Source of the DNA: Candidatus Protochlamydia sp.
Lineage (GTDB): Bacteria > Chlamydiota > Chlamydiia > Chlamydiales > Parachlamydiaceae
Reading direction: 5' to 3'
Assembly (NCBI GenBank): GCA_013695355.1
Contig: JACDAQ010000006.1
Coordinates: 62,001-126,000 of the forward strand
Length of the DNA stretch: 64,000 bases
Each line of letters begins with the position of its first letter. Within the stretch, counting starts at the first letter, position 1. The notes beneath the pieces were generated by a model. The model was not told where the DNA came from. It saw nothing but the letters and a program-made list of their open reading frames with translations, and did not search any database. Below are positions 1 through 7,729 of this stretch, one piece after another. The translations under genes and the position numbers were made by a program.

Positions 1-1
1 G

Positions 2-316
2 CGTGCCGAAGGACGCATGGTCTGTAGGCAATGTGGGGTCATCTATCATAGAGAAAATGCCCCCCCAACTCAGGTGGGAATGTGTGATAAATGCGGTGGA
101 GAAGTCTACCGACGTCCTGACGATGCTCCGGAGGTTGTAAAGGAACGGCTGAGGGTATATCATTCTCAAACAAGCCCGTTGATCCACTATTACGATCAGA
201 AAAACGCTTTGGCTAGTTTCGAAGGGAACCGCCTGCCTGATGAAGTGCATGCCGAGCTTAAATCTCATATCGATTCCATGCTTCTAAGAACCTGTTTAAA
301 ATCTTCGATCGGATGA
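2..316 (+). CDS. adk: adenylate kinase, C-terminal part (cut by window start)
   Basis: Adenylate kinase interconverts ATP+AMP and 2 ADP in the cytoplasm. The reading frame is open from base 2. It carries the zinc-binding LID (CRQCG, then CDKCGG), followed by RPDDAPEVVKERL and YHSQTSPLIHYY, all standard for the C-terminal half of long-type Adk. The N-terminal P-loop half lies outside the window. The tail is odd: the last residues (LRTCLKSSIG) and the stop are encoded by the left part of a palindromic repeat found at many other places in this window, so the native C-terminus seems to have been replaced or extended. Identification is firm. Confidence 0.93.
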   Translation, partial: RAEGRMVCRQCGVIYHRENAPPTQVGMCDKCGGEVYRRPDDAPEVVKERLRVYHSQTSPLIHYYDQKNALASFEGNRLPDEVHAELKSHIDSMLLRTCLKSSIG

Positions 317-331
317 GATTGAATAGGTTCT
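286..331. repeat. dispersed palindromic repeat (GAACCTGTTCA family), copy at adk end
   Basis: Left arm AAGAACCTGTTT and right arm AATAGGTTCT pair imperfectly around a centre with CTTCGATCGGATGA. The same centre occurs in the copy at 13928-14018. Other members are at 10398, 16048, 18731, 22346, 48838 and 53541. The left arm is translated as the end of adk. It could also serve as a transcription terminator hairpin. Confidence 0.7.
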
Positions 332-421
332 AAATACATAGTCCAAGGAGTTTGGAGTATGTCTTTCGTATGCCTACACGTTTGGTTTGCAGCTTATATA
401 CTTTAATATCTTGTGGCAAGT

Positions 422-576
422 TACAAGATAAGCAGGATCGCAAGCGGCAGAATGAACAGGATGGCGAACTTTTAAAAATTGAATTCACTTGAGTATAATT
501 CCCTTATTTTATATTGCAGTTAAAAGAGCATCCTATCCTGCACATCTTGCCGTTTACGATCCTGCATATCCTGTAT
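422..576. repeat. inverted repeat of the CAGGAT family; no gene in 317-739
   Basis: The arm starting at 422 (ACAAGATAAGCAGGATCG) and the reverse complement of the arm ending at 576 (ACAGGATATGCAGGATCG) match over about 48 bases, with AT-rich DNA between them. This fits a small non-autonomous mobile repeat or a large cruciform. The surrounding spacer 334-739 holds no supported gene. Related arms occur at 11591-11777 and 33210-33354. Confidence 0.7.
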
Positions 577-739
577 AATAAAAATTCGCAAAACTGTGAA
601 TAGCCTACTTAACATTCATATGCTTACATTTTGTGTTTCAATTTTAAATAATTTAGTAATAATGTAATAAGTTTTATTTTCTATTGTAGTTAATTAACCA
701 GTGTTAGATAATTTAGGCTAATTTATTTAAGGGATTAAA

Positions 740-1189
740 ATGATTTGTTTAGAAAATTCTTTTTTTCCGGATAGCATCTATCAGGCTTCAGTTTCTAAGG
801 TATGTCCTTTGCCCTTTTTTATAAGCGCGATTCAGGCCGGCTTTCCTTCGCCCGCTGACGACTATATTGAAAAGGCTTTGGACCTTAATGAGCTAGTGAT
901 CCAACATCCAGCTGCAACATTTTATGTGCGGGTGCAGGGCGATTCAATGCAAAATGCGGGAATTTTTTCAGGGGATATCCTTGTCGTTGACCGTTCTTTA
1001 ATGGCACAGAATAAGAATATTATTGTGGCTGTCTTGGATGGCGAGTTCACGGTTAAGCGGCTGGTGCATCATACAGACGGTATGTTCCTGTTTGCTGAAA
1101 ATCCAGCCTATGCTCCTATAAAATTAAACCCCGAAGCATGCTTCGAGGTTTGGGGAGTGGTCACTTATGTCATTCATAAAACAAAATAA
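740..1189 (+). CDS. umuD: UmuD-like S24 self-cleaving protein (pol V accessory subunit)
   Basis: 149 residues with LexA/UmuD family features. There is an Ala33-Gly34 cleavage site (AIQAGFPSPADDY), a nucleophile Ser69 in VQGDSM and a general base Lys106 in FTVKRL. The Ser-Lys spacing of 37 equals that of E. coli UmuD (S60/K97). After RecA-stimulated self-cleavage UmuD' joins UmuC to form translesion polymerase V. umuC lies downstream at 2130 but a reversed ankyrin gene sits between them, so the usual operon is broken. I found no CTGT-N8-ACAG LexA box upstream. The start has an AAGGG-like ribosome site (TTTAAGGGATTAAA). Confidence 0.9.
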   Translation: MICLENSFFPDSIYQASVSKVCPLPFFISAIQAGFPSPADDYIEKALDLNELVIQHPAATFYVRVQGDSMQNAGIFSGDILVVDRSLMAQNKNIIVAVLDGEFTVKRLVHHTDGMFLFAENPAYAPIKLNPEACFEVWGVVTYVIHKTK

Positions 1190-1193
1190 TGCT

Positions 1194-1982
1194 TTAAACC
1201 TTATCTAAATTATAACTAAAAAACAAAATTTGATTGAGTATTTCGTTAGGAATGTTAATTGTTTTAGCTTTAGTTATTGAATCGCTCAAATGCAGTTGAA
1301 AAAGGATTTCACTCTTAGTCATGACAGCTTCATTCAATCGGCGAATATTCGTTTGTGGAGAGATGGAAACTCCGCCATTTCTTATCAGAAGAGTTGCTTT
1401 TTCCATCTGATTATTTTGAATTGCATGGTCCAAGGGTGTTGCATTGGATTCATCAAACATATCCTTAGTGTTTTCAATTAAATTGACCGGACATTTTAGT
1501 TGAAGTAATAATTTAGCTATCTTTGCTGAAGCGATATGTAATGGCGTTTCTGCTCGTTTTGAACCTTCTTCACGACTTCCGAAGTAGAAAAGAAGAGAGC
1601 TACCTAAAGTGCAGATGTGTTTGATTAAAGGGACATTTTGATTATGCGTTGCTTGCATTAATGCATGTCGGTAGAGATTTGATAAATTAGCACTGTATTT
1701 AACAGAATCATATGAGTCCATCCAGAGCATAAGCTCGTCGAATTCAGCCGGCGTTGCATTTTTTTTAAATGAACTTGATGGATTGGAATAAATATCATTT
1801 CCCTTTAGAGGGATGTTAAAACAACTAAATATTTCCCTATAAAGAATTATTTTTGCATCATTTTCAGAAAGATTTGAATTTTCCTTAATTTTTTTACTTA
1901 AAATTGTTTTAAAAGAATAATTTGAATTATTCTCTGCAGAGATCAGGCACTGCGAATTACAGCAACCATTATTAATATTCAT
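1194..1982 (-). CDS. ankyrin-repeat protein inserted between umuD and umuC
   Basis: 262 residues with no signal peptide or membrane segment. Two ankyrin-like units are visible in the second half: ETPLHIASAKIAKLLLQLKC and ATPLDHAIQNNQMEKATLLI, preceded by weaker helices. The C-terminus (INIPNEILNQILFFSYN) resembles the start of an F-box or PRANC-type motif, which would suggest docking to host ubiquitin ligase; this is only a resemblance. A good ribosome site (AAAAGGAGAATAT) precedes the ATG. It ends five bases after umuD on the opposite strand and lies head-to-head with umuC. Ankyrin proteins of amoebal symbionts are often secreted effectors; that role is inferred here. Confidence 0.75.
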   Translation of the reverse strand: MNINNGCCNSQCLISAENNSNYSFKTILSKKIKENSNLSENDAKIILYREIFSCFNIPLKGNDIYSNPSSSFKKNATPAEFDELMLWMDSYDSVKYSANLSNLYRHALMQATHNQNVPLIKHICTLGSSLLFYFGSREEGSKRAETPLHIASAKIAKLLLQLKCPVNLIENTKDMFDESNATPLDHAIQNNQMEKATLLIRNGGVSISPQTNIRRLNEAVMTKSEILFQLHLSDSITKAKTINIPNEILNQILFFSYNLDKV

Positions 1983-2129
1983 ATATTCTCCTTTTCTGAG
2001 TTAAGTTTTAAAAAACTTTAACAAATTTAATAAAAACAAGCAATAATTTATTTAGTTTTTAATCACATTTTATTTGTATTGTGATTATTCTATCTCTATT
2101 TTATAATTTAGAATTATTGGGAAATTTTT

Positions 2130-3419
2130 ATGTCACTCACAAAACCAGATAAGCCAGCTGTCCTTTTTGCATTATTAGATTGCAATAATTTTTATGCCTC
2201 ATGCGAGCGGGTTTTTAATCCGCGTCTTCGTGGGAAAGCCGTTGTGATCCTTTCAAATAATGATGGGTGTGTGATCGCCCGCTCTAATGAAGCAAAGGCA
2301 TTGGGCATTCCAATGGGAGCCCCCTTTTTTAAATATGCTGATTTGCTTAAAAGACACCGGGTAGCGGTTTTTTCTTCCAATTACACATTGTATGGACAGA
2401 TGTCCCAGCGTGTGATGCGGACTTTGGCCCCGTTTGCCCCTGATCTGGAAATTTATTCGATTGACGAGGCCTTTTTTTCTTTGCTTGATACACCCTCCCT
2501 TTATTCCGATGCCGCTCAAATTAAACAAGTGGTCTATCAGTGGACCGGTATACCGGTCTCAATTGGCATCGCAGGGACTAAGACGTTGGCCAAGGCGGCC
2601 AACCGCTATGCAAAAAAGTATCTTCCAGAAAAAGGGTGCTTTATTATTAACGACGCTTCTATTAGGGAAAAGATTCTCATCGATATGCCTGTGGAAGATG
2701 TGTGGGGAATTGGACGGCAGTTGAAAGAGCGCCTTGCCCGGAAGGGAATCCGCACGGCCTGGGAATTTGCGTGCATGGATGACGATTGGGTGAAAAAAAA
2801 CCTTTCGGTGGTTGGACTGCGCACGGTCTGGGAATTGCGCGGAATTTCCTGCTTATCGCTGGAAGAAGAGGCCTCTCCCAAAAAATCAATTATGAGTTCA
2901 AAATCTTTTGGTTCAGATGTGTATGCAATTGAAGATCTGGCGGAGGCCCTTTCGAGTTATACAGCTTCGGCAGCGGAGCGTTTGAGAGATCAAAATTCCC
3001 TGGCTTCCTTCCTGGAAGTGTTTATTCACACAAGCCGGTTCAAGGAAGAGTATTATTCGAATGCCGTCCATATCACACTACCCGTTCCGTCCGATTTTAC
3101 GCCTCACCTTATTCAATTCGCGAAATCTGGCCTGCAAAAAATTTATAAGAAGGGGTGCCCTTATAAAAAAATAGGGGTCATGCTTGGAGGCATCGTTTCG
3201 AACGAGGCTCTTCAACAGGATTTATTTGTTGAGAACAAAATTCCAGACCCGAGGCATCGTATTATTATGGAGTTAATGGACCGGACGAATGCGAAGTATG
3301 GCAAAGATACTCTTAAAATGGCGGCTCAAGGCATTTTACAGCCCTGGAAAGCGCGAAGAAACAAGTGCACGTCAAAATTTACAACGTCGTGGGACCATCT
3401 TCTAAAAATCGACATTTAA
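2130..3419 (+). CDS. umuC: UmuC-like Y-family DNA polymerase V catalytic subunit
   Basis: 429 residues. The N-terminus has the Y-family palm signature ALLDCNNFYASCERVFNP, then NNDGCVIARSNEAK and the second catalytic motif YSIDEAF. The tail MAAQGILQPWKARRNKCTSKFTTSW is the DUF4113 region typical of UmuC. It should carry out translesion synthesis with UmuD'. Separated from umuD by the reversed ankyrin gene, it presumably has its own promoter in the AT-rich 1983-2129 spacer (TATAAT-like box near 2101). Length and motifs look intact. Confidence 0.93.
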   Translation: MSLTKPDKPAVLFALLDCNNFYASCERVFNPRLRGKAVVILSNNDGCVIARSNEAKALGIPMGAPFFKYADLLKRHRVAVFSSNYTLYGQMSQRVMRTLAPFAPDLEIYSIDEAFFSLLDTPSLYSDAAQIKQVVYQWTGIPVSIGIAGTKTLAKAANRYAKKYLPEKGCFIINDASIREKILIDMPVEDVWGIGRQLKERLARKGIRTAWEFACMDDDWVKKNLSVVGLRTVWELRGISCLSLEEEASPKKSIMSSKSFGSDVYAIEDLAEALSSYTASAAERLRDQNSLASFLEVFIHTSRFKEEYYSNAVHITLPVPSDFTPHLIQFAKSGLQKIYKKGCPYKKIGVMLGGIVSNEALQQDLFVENKIPDPRHRIIMELMDRTNAKYGKDTLKMAAQGILQPWKARRNKCTSKFTTSWDHLLKIDI

Positions 3420-3455
3420 ATCACCGTAGCACTGTATCCCTTAGGATAGAATGGC

Positions 3456-4553
3456 CTATTTACTGTTTTTTTCCGAATGTTTGGTTATATAAGAAATGAG
3501 CATCGGTTTAGAGAAAATGCGAGCATTTTTTAAGTCTTTAATTGTCCCAATCCCAAGCTCATTCAATTTTCTTTGAACCTGGTTAAAAAGAGTTTGACGA
3601 TAAGCGATCTGCTCTTCTTCATTGGAAAGGGGAGAATTTAATTCCAGATCTTCTGCTTTTTGAATGGAAGGGAGAAGGCCCAGATCCCAATAATCTTTTA
3701 AATACCAAATGGAAAATCTTGCTAAGCCTTCTAACGCGGGATCATCATCTCCCAAAGAAACATTTTTTTTCAAAGAGGGGTCATAAGGAATAAAAACCTG
3801 AGCCAGCCGTTCATCCAATACTCTATATATCCCTGTTGAGGGCTGTTTACTAATAGCAGGGCGGCCGATCTGCTCATAAACGAAATGGTTGAAATTTTCC
3901 TTCAAACGGCTGAATTTGTCTATCAGGTCGATCAAATTGGCGTTCCATAAAATGACCAGCACTTGATTAATGGCTTCCAACCGGTGAAAAACCAACCGCC
4001 CTAAATCATTGATTTGATTTTCAATCCTATCAAGCTCCATAAAACTAAGTTGGTAAATATCTAATTCTTGAATGTCTTTTAATTGTTGAAGTAGATTTAA
4101 ATTAATCTCATCTAAAAAATATTCGCAATTATGTACGAAAAAAATGAACTGATGGTGCAGCGGCTCGCCGATGCTTTCCTGTTTAATGGCGGTCAAATGA
4201 GCAGAATTCATATGATGAAGGGAGTCAATAAAAGCAATGGAAGGGAGACCAACAAGAATGGGAGAGAGTTTTTTTTGCAGAGGGGGAGTTTTGGTAACTT
4301 CTGTGAGCAGGGAAAGAAACTGAGGGGCGGAAAGGCCTCTACCTAAACATTCTAAATGAGCAGGCTCATTTGCCAATTCGAACAGCCGGATCAATTTGGC
4401 AGGAGCTTCAGGAATGGGCTCGGTACCTAGCAACATGGCGCATTCTGTTAACTGAGATGGGGATATTGAAGAGGCAAAATTTTCTAGCCCATTGAATGAC
4501 GTGTCATGCAAAGTTTGGAGCAAGTTTTTGTCTGTATAATATGAAATAGTCAT
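3456..4553 (-). CDS. hypothetical protein, mostly helical, 365 residues
   Basis: I do not recognise the family. The protein begins MTISYYTDKNLLQTLHDTSF and is rich in leucine and isoleucine helices without a signal peptide or clear membrane span. The middle (residues ~140-230) looks amphipathic and may form a helical bundle or coiled coil. It stands alone, convergent with umuC (36-base gap). The ribosome site is weak (CAAGCGGTTTT before ATG). Plausibly a Parachlamydiaceae-specific protein; no function can be assigned. Confidence 0.6.
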   Translation of the reverse strand: MTISYYTDKNLLQTLHDTSFNGLENFASSISPSQLTECAMLLGTEPIPEAPAKLIRLFELANEPAHLECLGRGLSAPQFLSLLTEVTKTPPLQKKLSPILVGLPSIAFIDSLHHMNSAHLTAIKQESIGEPLHHQFIFFVHNCEYFLDEINLNLLQQLKDIQELDIYQLSFMELDRIENQINDLGRLVFHRLEAINQVLVILWNANLIDLIDKFSRLKENFNHFVYEQIGRPAISKQPSTGIYRVLDERLAQVFIPYDPSLKKNVSLGDDDPALEGLARFSIWYLKDYWDLGLLPSIQKAEDLELNSPLSNEEEQIAYRQTLFNQVQRKLNELGIGTIKDLKNARIFSKPMLISYITKHSEKNSK

Positions 4554-4985
4554 AAAACCGCTTGAATGTTTAATGCCCGGTATAACACGCCAGTTAATTT
4601 CTTTGTAAATACATTTAAATGCATAGCTATGAAAAATGCAATCTTGATCGGGCTCCTATTTTTTTTAGCAGCTCCGCAAAGATTCTAAATTGCTAAAATA
4701 GAAAGAGAAACAGATAAAAAAACTATGCACCCTGCATTTGGAGGCTTTTTTTGCTTGTTGAATTTTTGATGCGTGCAAGAAATTCGGCTCAGGCTTTATG
4801 CAATATTAATAGAAGCTTTAACTCTCATTTGCGATTCTTTTGTAGAGTTGCAATTTGATGATAGAAACCTTATTTTTGACCTTCTCAGGTTAAATTATGA
4901 AAAATTTCAATTGAAATAGTCCGATTAATGGGATAGGTTCACTTGGGTATACATAAATAATATAGTTTTTTTCTTGCCCGATTGA

Positions 4986-5014
4986 TTGACTTAATAAAGA
5001 ATTTCAAATAAACT
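4986..5014 (+). promoter_or_regulatory. candidate sigma-70-type promoter for the 5046 gene; otherwise empty spacer 4554-5045
   Basis: TTGACT at 4986-4991 and TAAACT at 5009-5014 are separated by 17 bases, giving a predicted start near 5021 and a leader of about 25 bases ending in the AAAAGGATT ribosome site. The rest of the 490-base spacer holds no supported gene. A copy of TTCACTTGGGTATA at about 4938 resembles the palindrome at 17635. Confidence 0.4.
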
Positions 5015-5045
5015 ACACTTTTGTTTTAATAAAAGGATTTAAAAA

Positions 5046-7709
5046 ATGATTGACGGTTTTGCAAAGCCAATCCAACTGCCCGAAGTAAATGGGCCTAGCG
5101 AAAAAAAGGCAGACATTTTTTTTAAAGCATTAGCTTTTGGAACTTTTAATTTAATCTCCTTTGGTATCATGGGGAGCATCAAAGCGACCATGGATAAAAA
5201 TCGGGTAAGGGTGCTGGAGCTTGAACAGGATTACCTTCAATCCAAAGCTCAGGAAGTTTTAAGCAAATGGGAAGCCATTGAAATCGATCTGCATCGCTTA
5301 AAGGAGCAAATTAATAGCCAGCCAGCTGAAAGAATCCATGTGGATAGGGAAGTATATGAACTGACGAATAAAATTAATGATTTAAAAAATGAATGTGTCC
5401 CTGCTTTTTTAAGCAAGAGTGAGGGAATTACACGTCTGGCCTTGAACTGCATCCTCTTTTTAGGCAATTGGATCGCAAATGTAATCACTCTGGGCGTTTA
5501 TGGAACCTACCAAAATTATATTTTTGAAAAAAGAATTGCTCTTCTAGTAAATCAAAATACTTTCGTTAATTTAACGTTGAATCGTGATCTTAAGCAATCG
5601 AAAGCAGAATGTTTAATTGGGCAAGTCGGCGAAATTGCTAATAAATTTAGAATTCAAAAGACATTGGAAGAAATTCGCAATACAGATCCGGTTAATGCTC
5701 GGAATGAGGTTCTAAGAATTGAGCAAGAAATTATTCCCCTTGGCCAGGAACTACAAGTTTTAAACCAACAAAAGACAGCTGCGGAAGTGGAAAAAGCCCG
5801 CTTAAGGCAAGAAAATCAGGCTGCCCAATCGAACGTCAATCTTATCAAGCGGGTAAATGACCAAATAGAGCTCGAAAGAATTCATTTGCAAAACAATGCG
5901 GACAGCCAAATGAGGGAGGTTGCTAAACTGCGGGAAAAAGCAGCGGACCGCGATCGAAATATTCTGGCAATTGAAGCTGCATCCGCTCGGGTGATTGAAT
6001 TGCAAAAGGAAATAGAAGCTATCCAATCCATCCAAAAAGGAATGCCTCAGGTTCGAAGGATTCAATCCGAACTGGGCCCTATCCTTAAATACACTAAAAG
6101 AGCGGAAGATCTTGAAATAAAGGGGAGCTATGGAATATCCGAGGATGACGATACAGAATTTTTAAATGATGATACAGTTCCCGGAATAAAAAAGATTAGT
6201 TACCGTACTAATGGGTTTTCAAATAGATATAAAGATAAAAAAACAGCTGCAGAAGTTGTTCAGGCTGCTTTGGGTTTTAGCCTCGACCGGTTGCTTGAGC
6301 TTGGCCGGCAGCCGAATCCTAAATTTCATTTTAATAATAGCGCCATGATCTACTGCAACGACATGTATGGTGCAAATAAAAATGCAGTTTATCGGTTCAT
6401 GGCCGTCGATTTTATTGAGAACGGAAAACTTTTCCAAGACGGCTGCGGAGGATTCAGCTTAAAGCTTAACCGACATGACGTCAAAATGGGGTCTTCTCAT
6501 CCAGAGTATGTACAAACATACCGTATCGATCCTATTACAGGATCTCGCCAAGTAGAAAAAAGAATACGCTTAACGCATAATGATGATTTTACCCCTCCTA
6601 TGGGAGACCTTCAGTTAGCTTTAGGCATTGATCCTGCCAGTGCAAAATGGATTTATGCCCAATTGAATGATGAAGAAAAAAGGCACCTCTTTAATTTATT
6701 GATGGAACCCCTGATTGCCAATGACGATGTAGATTTGATCGCAGTGCAAAATTTTATGGAAAATGGGAATCCGGCACGGGTTAAGCTGGTACGAACGGCC
6801 TATGAGCTGATATGTGATATTGGACTCTCTTTTGACAAAAAGTTTGCCAAAAGCGGTCTCCTTAATAACCAGTGGGAACGCTGCGATGAATGGGATGAAA
6901 GTGTCCTACCCTTTGAAAAACCGGAAATGAAATTCATCATTCCTGAGGAGACACACAACGAACAAGTAGAAAACTGGATTCCGAATCTCGACTGCCTGCT
7001 AGGAAACGATGATCAGTCAGAGTTTGCGTTAGCCTGCCTTGAAGCCCAATTGGACTATGCGAAAGTTTTTGCTAATTTTTCAAGGGATCTGGTTGAAAAT
7101 CCCTTAGATCATTGCACTATAGCCAAAGTGCATGATTGGGGCATGGGCCATAAAGGCATCAAGCATCAATACCATTTAAGCCATCAATTATTGGGCGTCG
7201 GATGTTTATTTTCTAATCTGACTGTGATTTTGATGAACAAGGCCGATCAGGTAACAAGAGGAAGCGCCGATAGTATTAAAAATGCCATTGCGAAGTATTT
7301 GGACGATCAAGAAAATAGCGATGCTTTTGAGCAAAAGATTAAAGGCACACATGGAATGAGTGTCAAACAATACCAAAATTGGTTAAGAGGTATCCGAGGA
7401 GCGATCGATAACTATGCTTTAGGCGATCTGGAAATCGAATTAACAGCTAAGGTGTTTGGCATTAAGATTGGCGTGTTTGTGGACGGCAGGAACATAAAAA
7501 TTAATGAATATGGACTAATGGTGCCGGATGGAGAAGGATTTTACTATGGTCCTAATACTAAAGAGACTTTATATTTATATAATATGCCAGGAAGTACCTA
7601 TTATGGTCTATGGCCGAGACTTAAATCCGGAGTATTAAATGACGACGCTGAAGCGGCAAACCAATCTATTATCAGATATAGAAATCAAATAAATAACGCA
7701 GATATATAA
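5046..7709 (+). CDS. large orphan protein with coiled coil and OTU-like C-terminal domain, paralogue A
   Basis: 887 residues. Two hydrophobic segments (~29-50 and ~135-160) share the pattern N-L/V-I-S/T-F/L-G-x-x-G. A long coiled coil follows (~175-340), then a central domain with YCNDMYGANKNAVYRFMA and FQDGCGGFSLKLN. The C-terminal ~150 residues resemble an OTU cysteine protease: GCLFSN with Cys720, then GDLEIELTAKVFGIKIGVF, then TLYLYNMPGSTYYGLWP. OTU enzymes normally have Asp before the Cys and His-Tyr near the end. Here these are Gly and Tyr, so activity is doubtful or uses other residues. A 20-base gap separates it from its tandem paralogue. Likely an inclusion-membrane or host-targeted protein, by inference. 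Confidence 0.6.
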   Translation: MIDGFAKPIQLPEVNGPSEKKADIFFKALAFGTFNLISFGIMGSIKATMDKNRVRVLELEQDYLQSKAQEVLSKWEAIEIDLHRLKEQINSQPAERIHVDREVYELTNKINDLKNECVPAFLSKSEGITRLALNCILFLGNWIANVITLGVYGTYQNYIFEKRIALLVNQNTFVNLTLNRDLKQSKAECLIGQVGEIANKFRIQKTLEEIRNTDPVNARNEVLRIEQEIIPLGQELQVLNQQKTAAEVEKARLRQENQAAQSNVNLIKRVNDQIELERIHLQNNADSQMREVAKLREKAADRDRNILAIEAASARVIELQKEIEAIQSIQKGMPQVRRIQSELGPILKYTKRAEDLEIKGSYGISEDDDTEFLNDDTVPGIKKISYRTNGFSNRYKDKKTAAEVVQAALGFSLDRLLELGRQPNPKFHFNNSAMIYCNDMYGANKNAVYRFMAVDFIENGKLFQDGCGGFSLKLNRHDVKMGSSHPEYVQTYRIDPITGSRQVEKRIRLTHNDDFTPPMGDLQLALGIDPASAKWIYAQLNDEEKRHLFNLLMEPLIANDDVDLIAVQNFMENGNPARVKLVRTAYELICDIGLSFDKKFAKSGLLNNQWERCDEWDESVLPFEKPEMKFIIPEETHNEQVENWIPNLDCLLGNDDQSEFALACLEAQLDYAKVFANFSRDLVENPLDHCTIAKVHDWGMGHKGIKHQYHLSHQLLGVGCLFSNLTVILMNKADQVTRGSADSIKNAIAKYLDDQENSDAFEQKIKGTHGMSVKQYQNWLRGIRGAIDNYALGDLEIELTAKVFGIKIGVFVDGRNIKINEYGLMVPDGEGFYYGPNTKETLYLYNMPGSTYYGLWPRLKSGVLNDDAEAANQSIIRYRNQINNADI

Positions 7710-7729
7710 TAATTCCAAAGGATTTCAAA

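Noticed and set aside
640-739. LexA-type SOS box upstream of umuD
   Set aside because: No CTGT-N8-ACAG or similar dyad found; chlamydiae are not known for a classical LexA.
4629-4688. Nineteen-residue peptide with leader-like composition (MKNAILIGLLFFLAAPQRF)
   Set aside because: No ribosome site, no continuation in another frame that I recognise, and too short to support.
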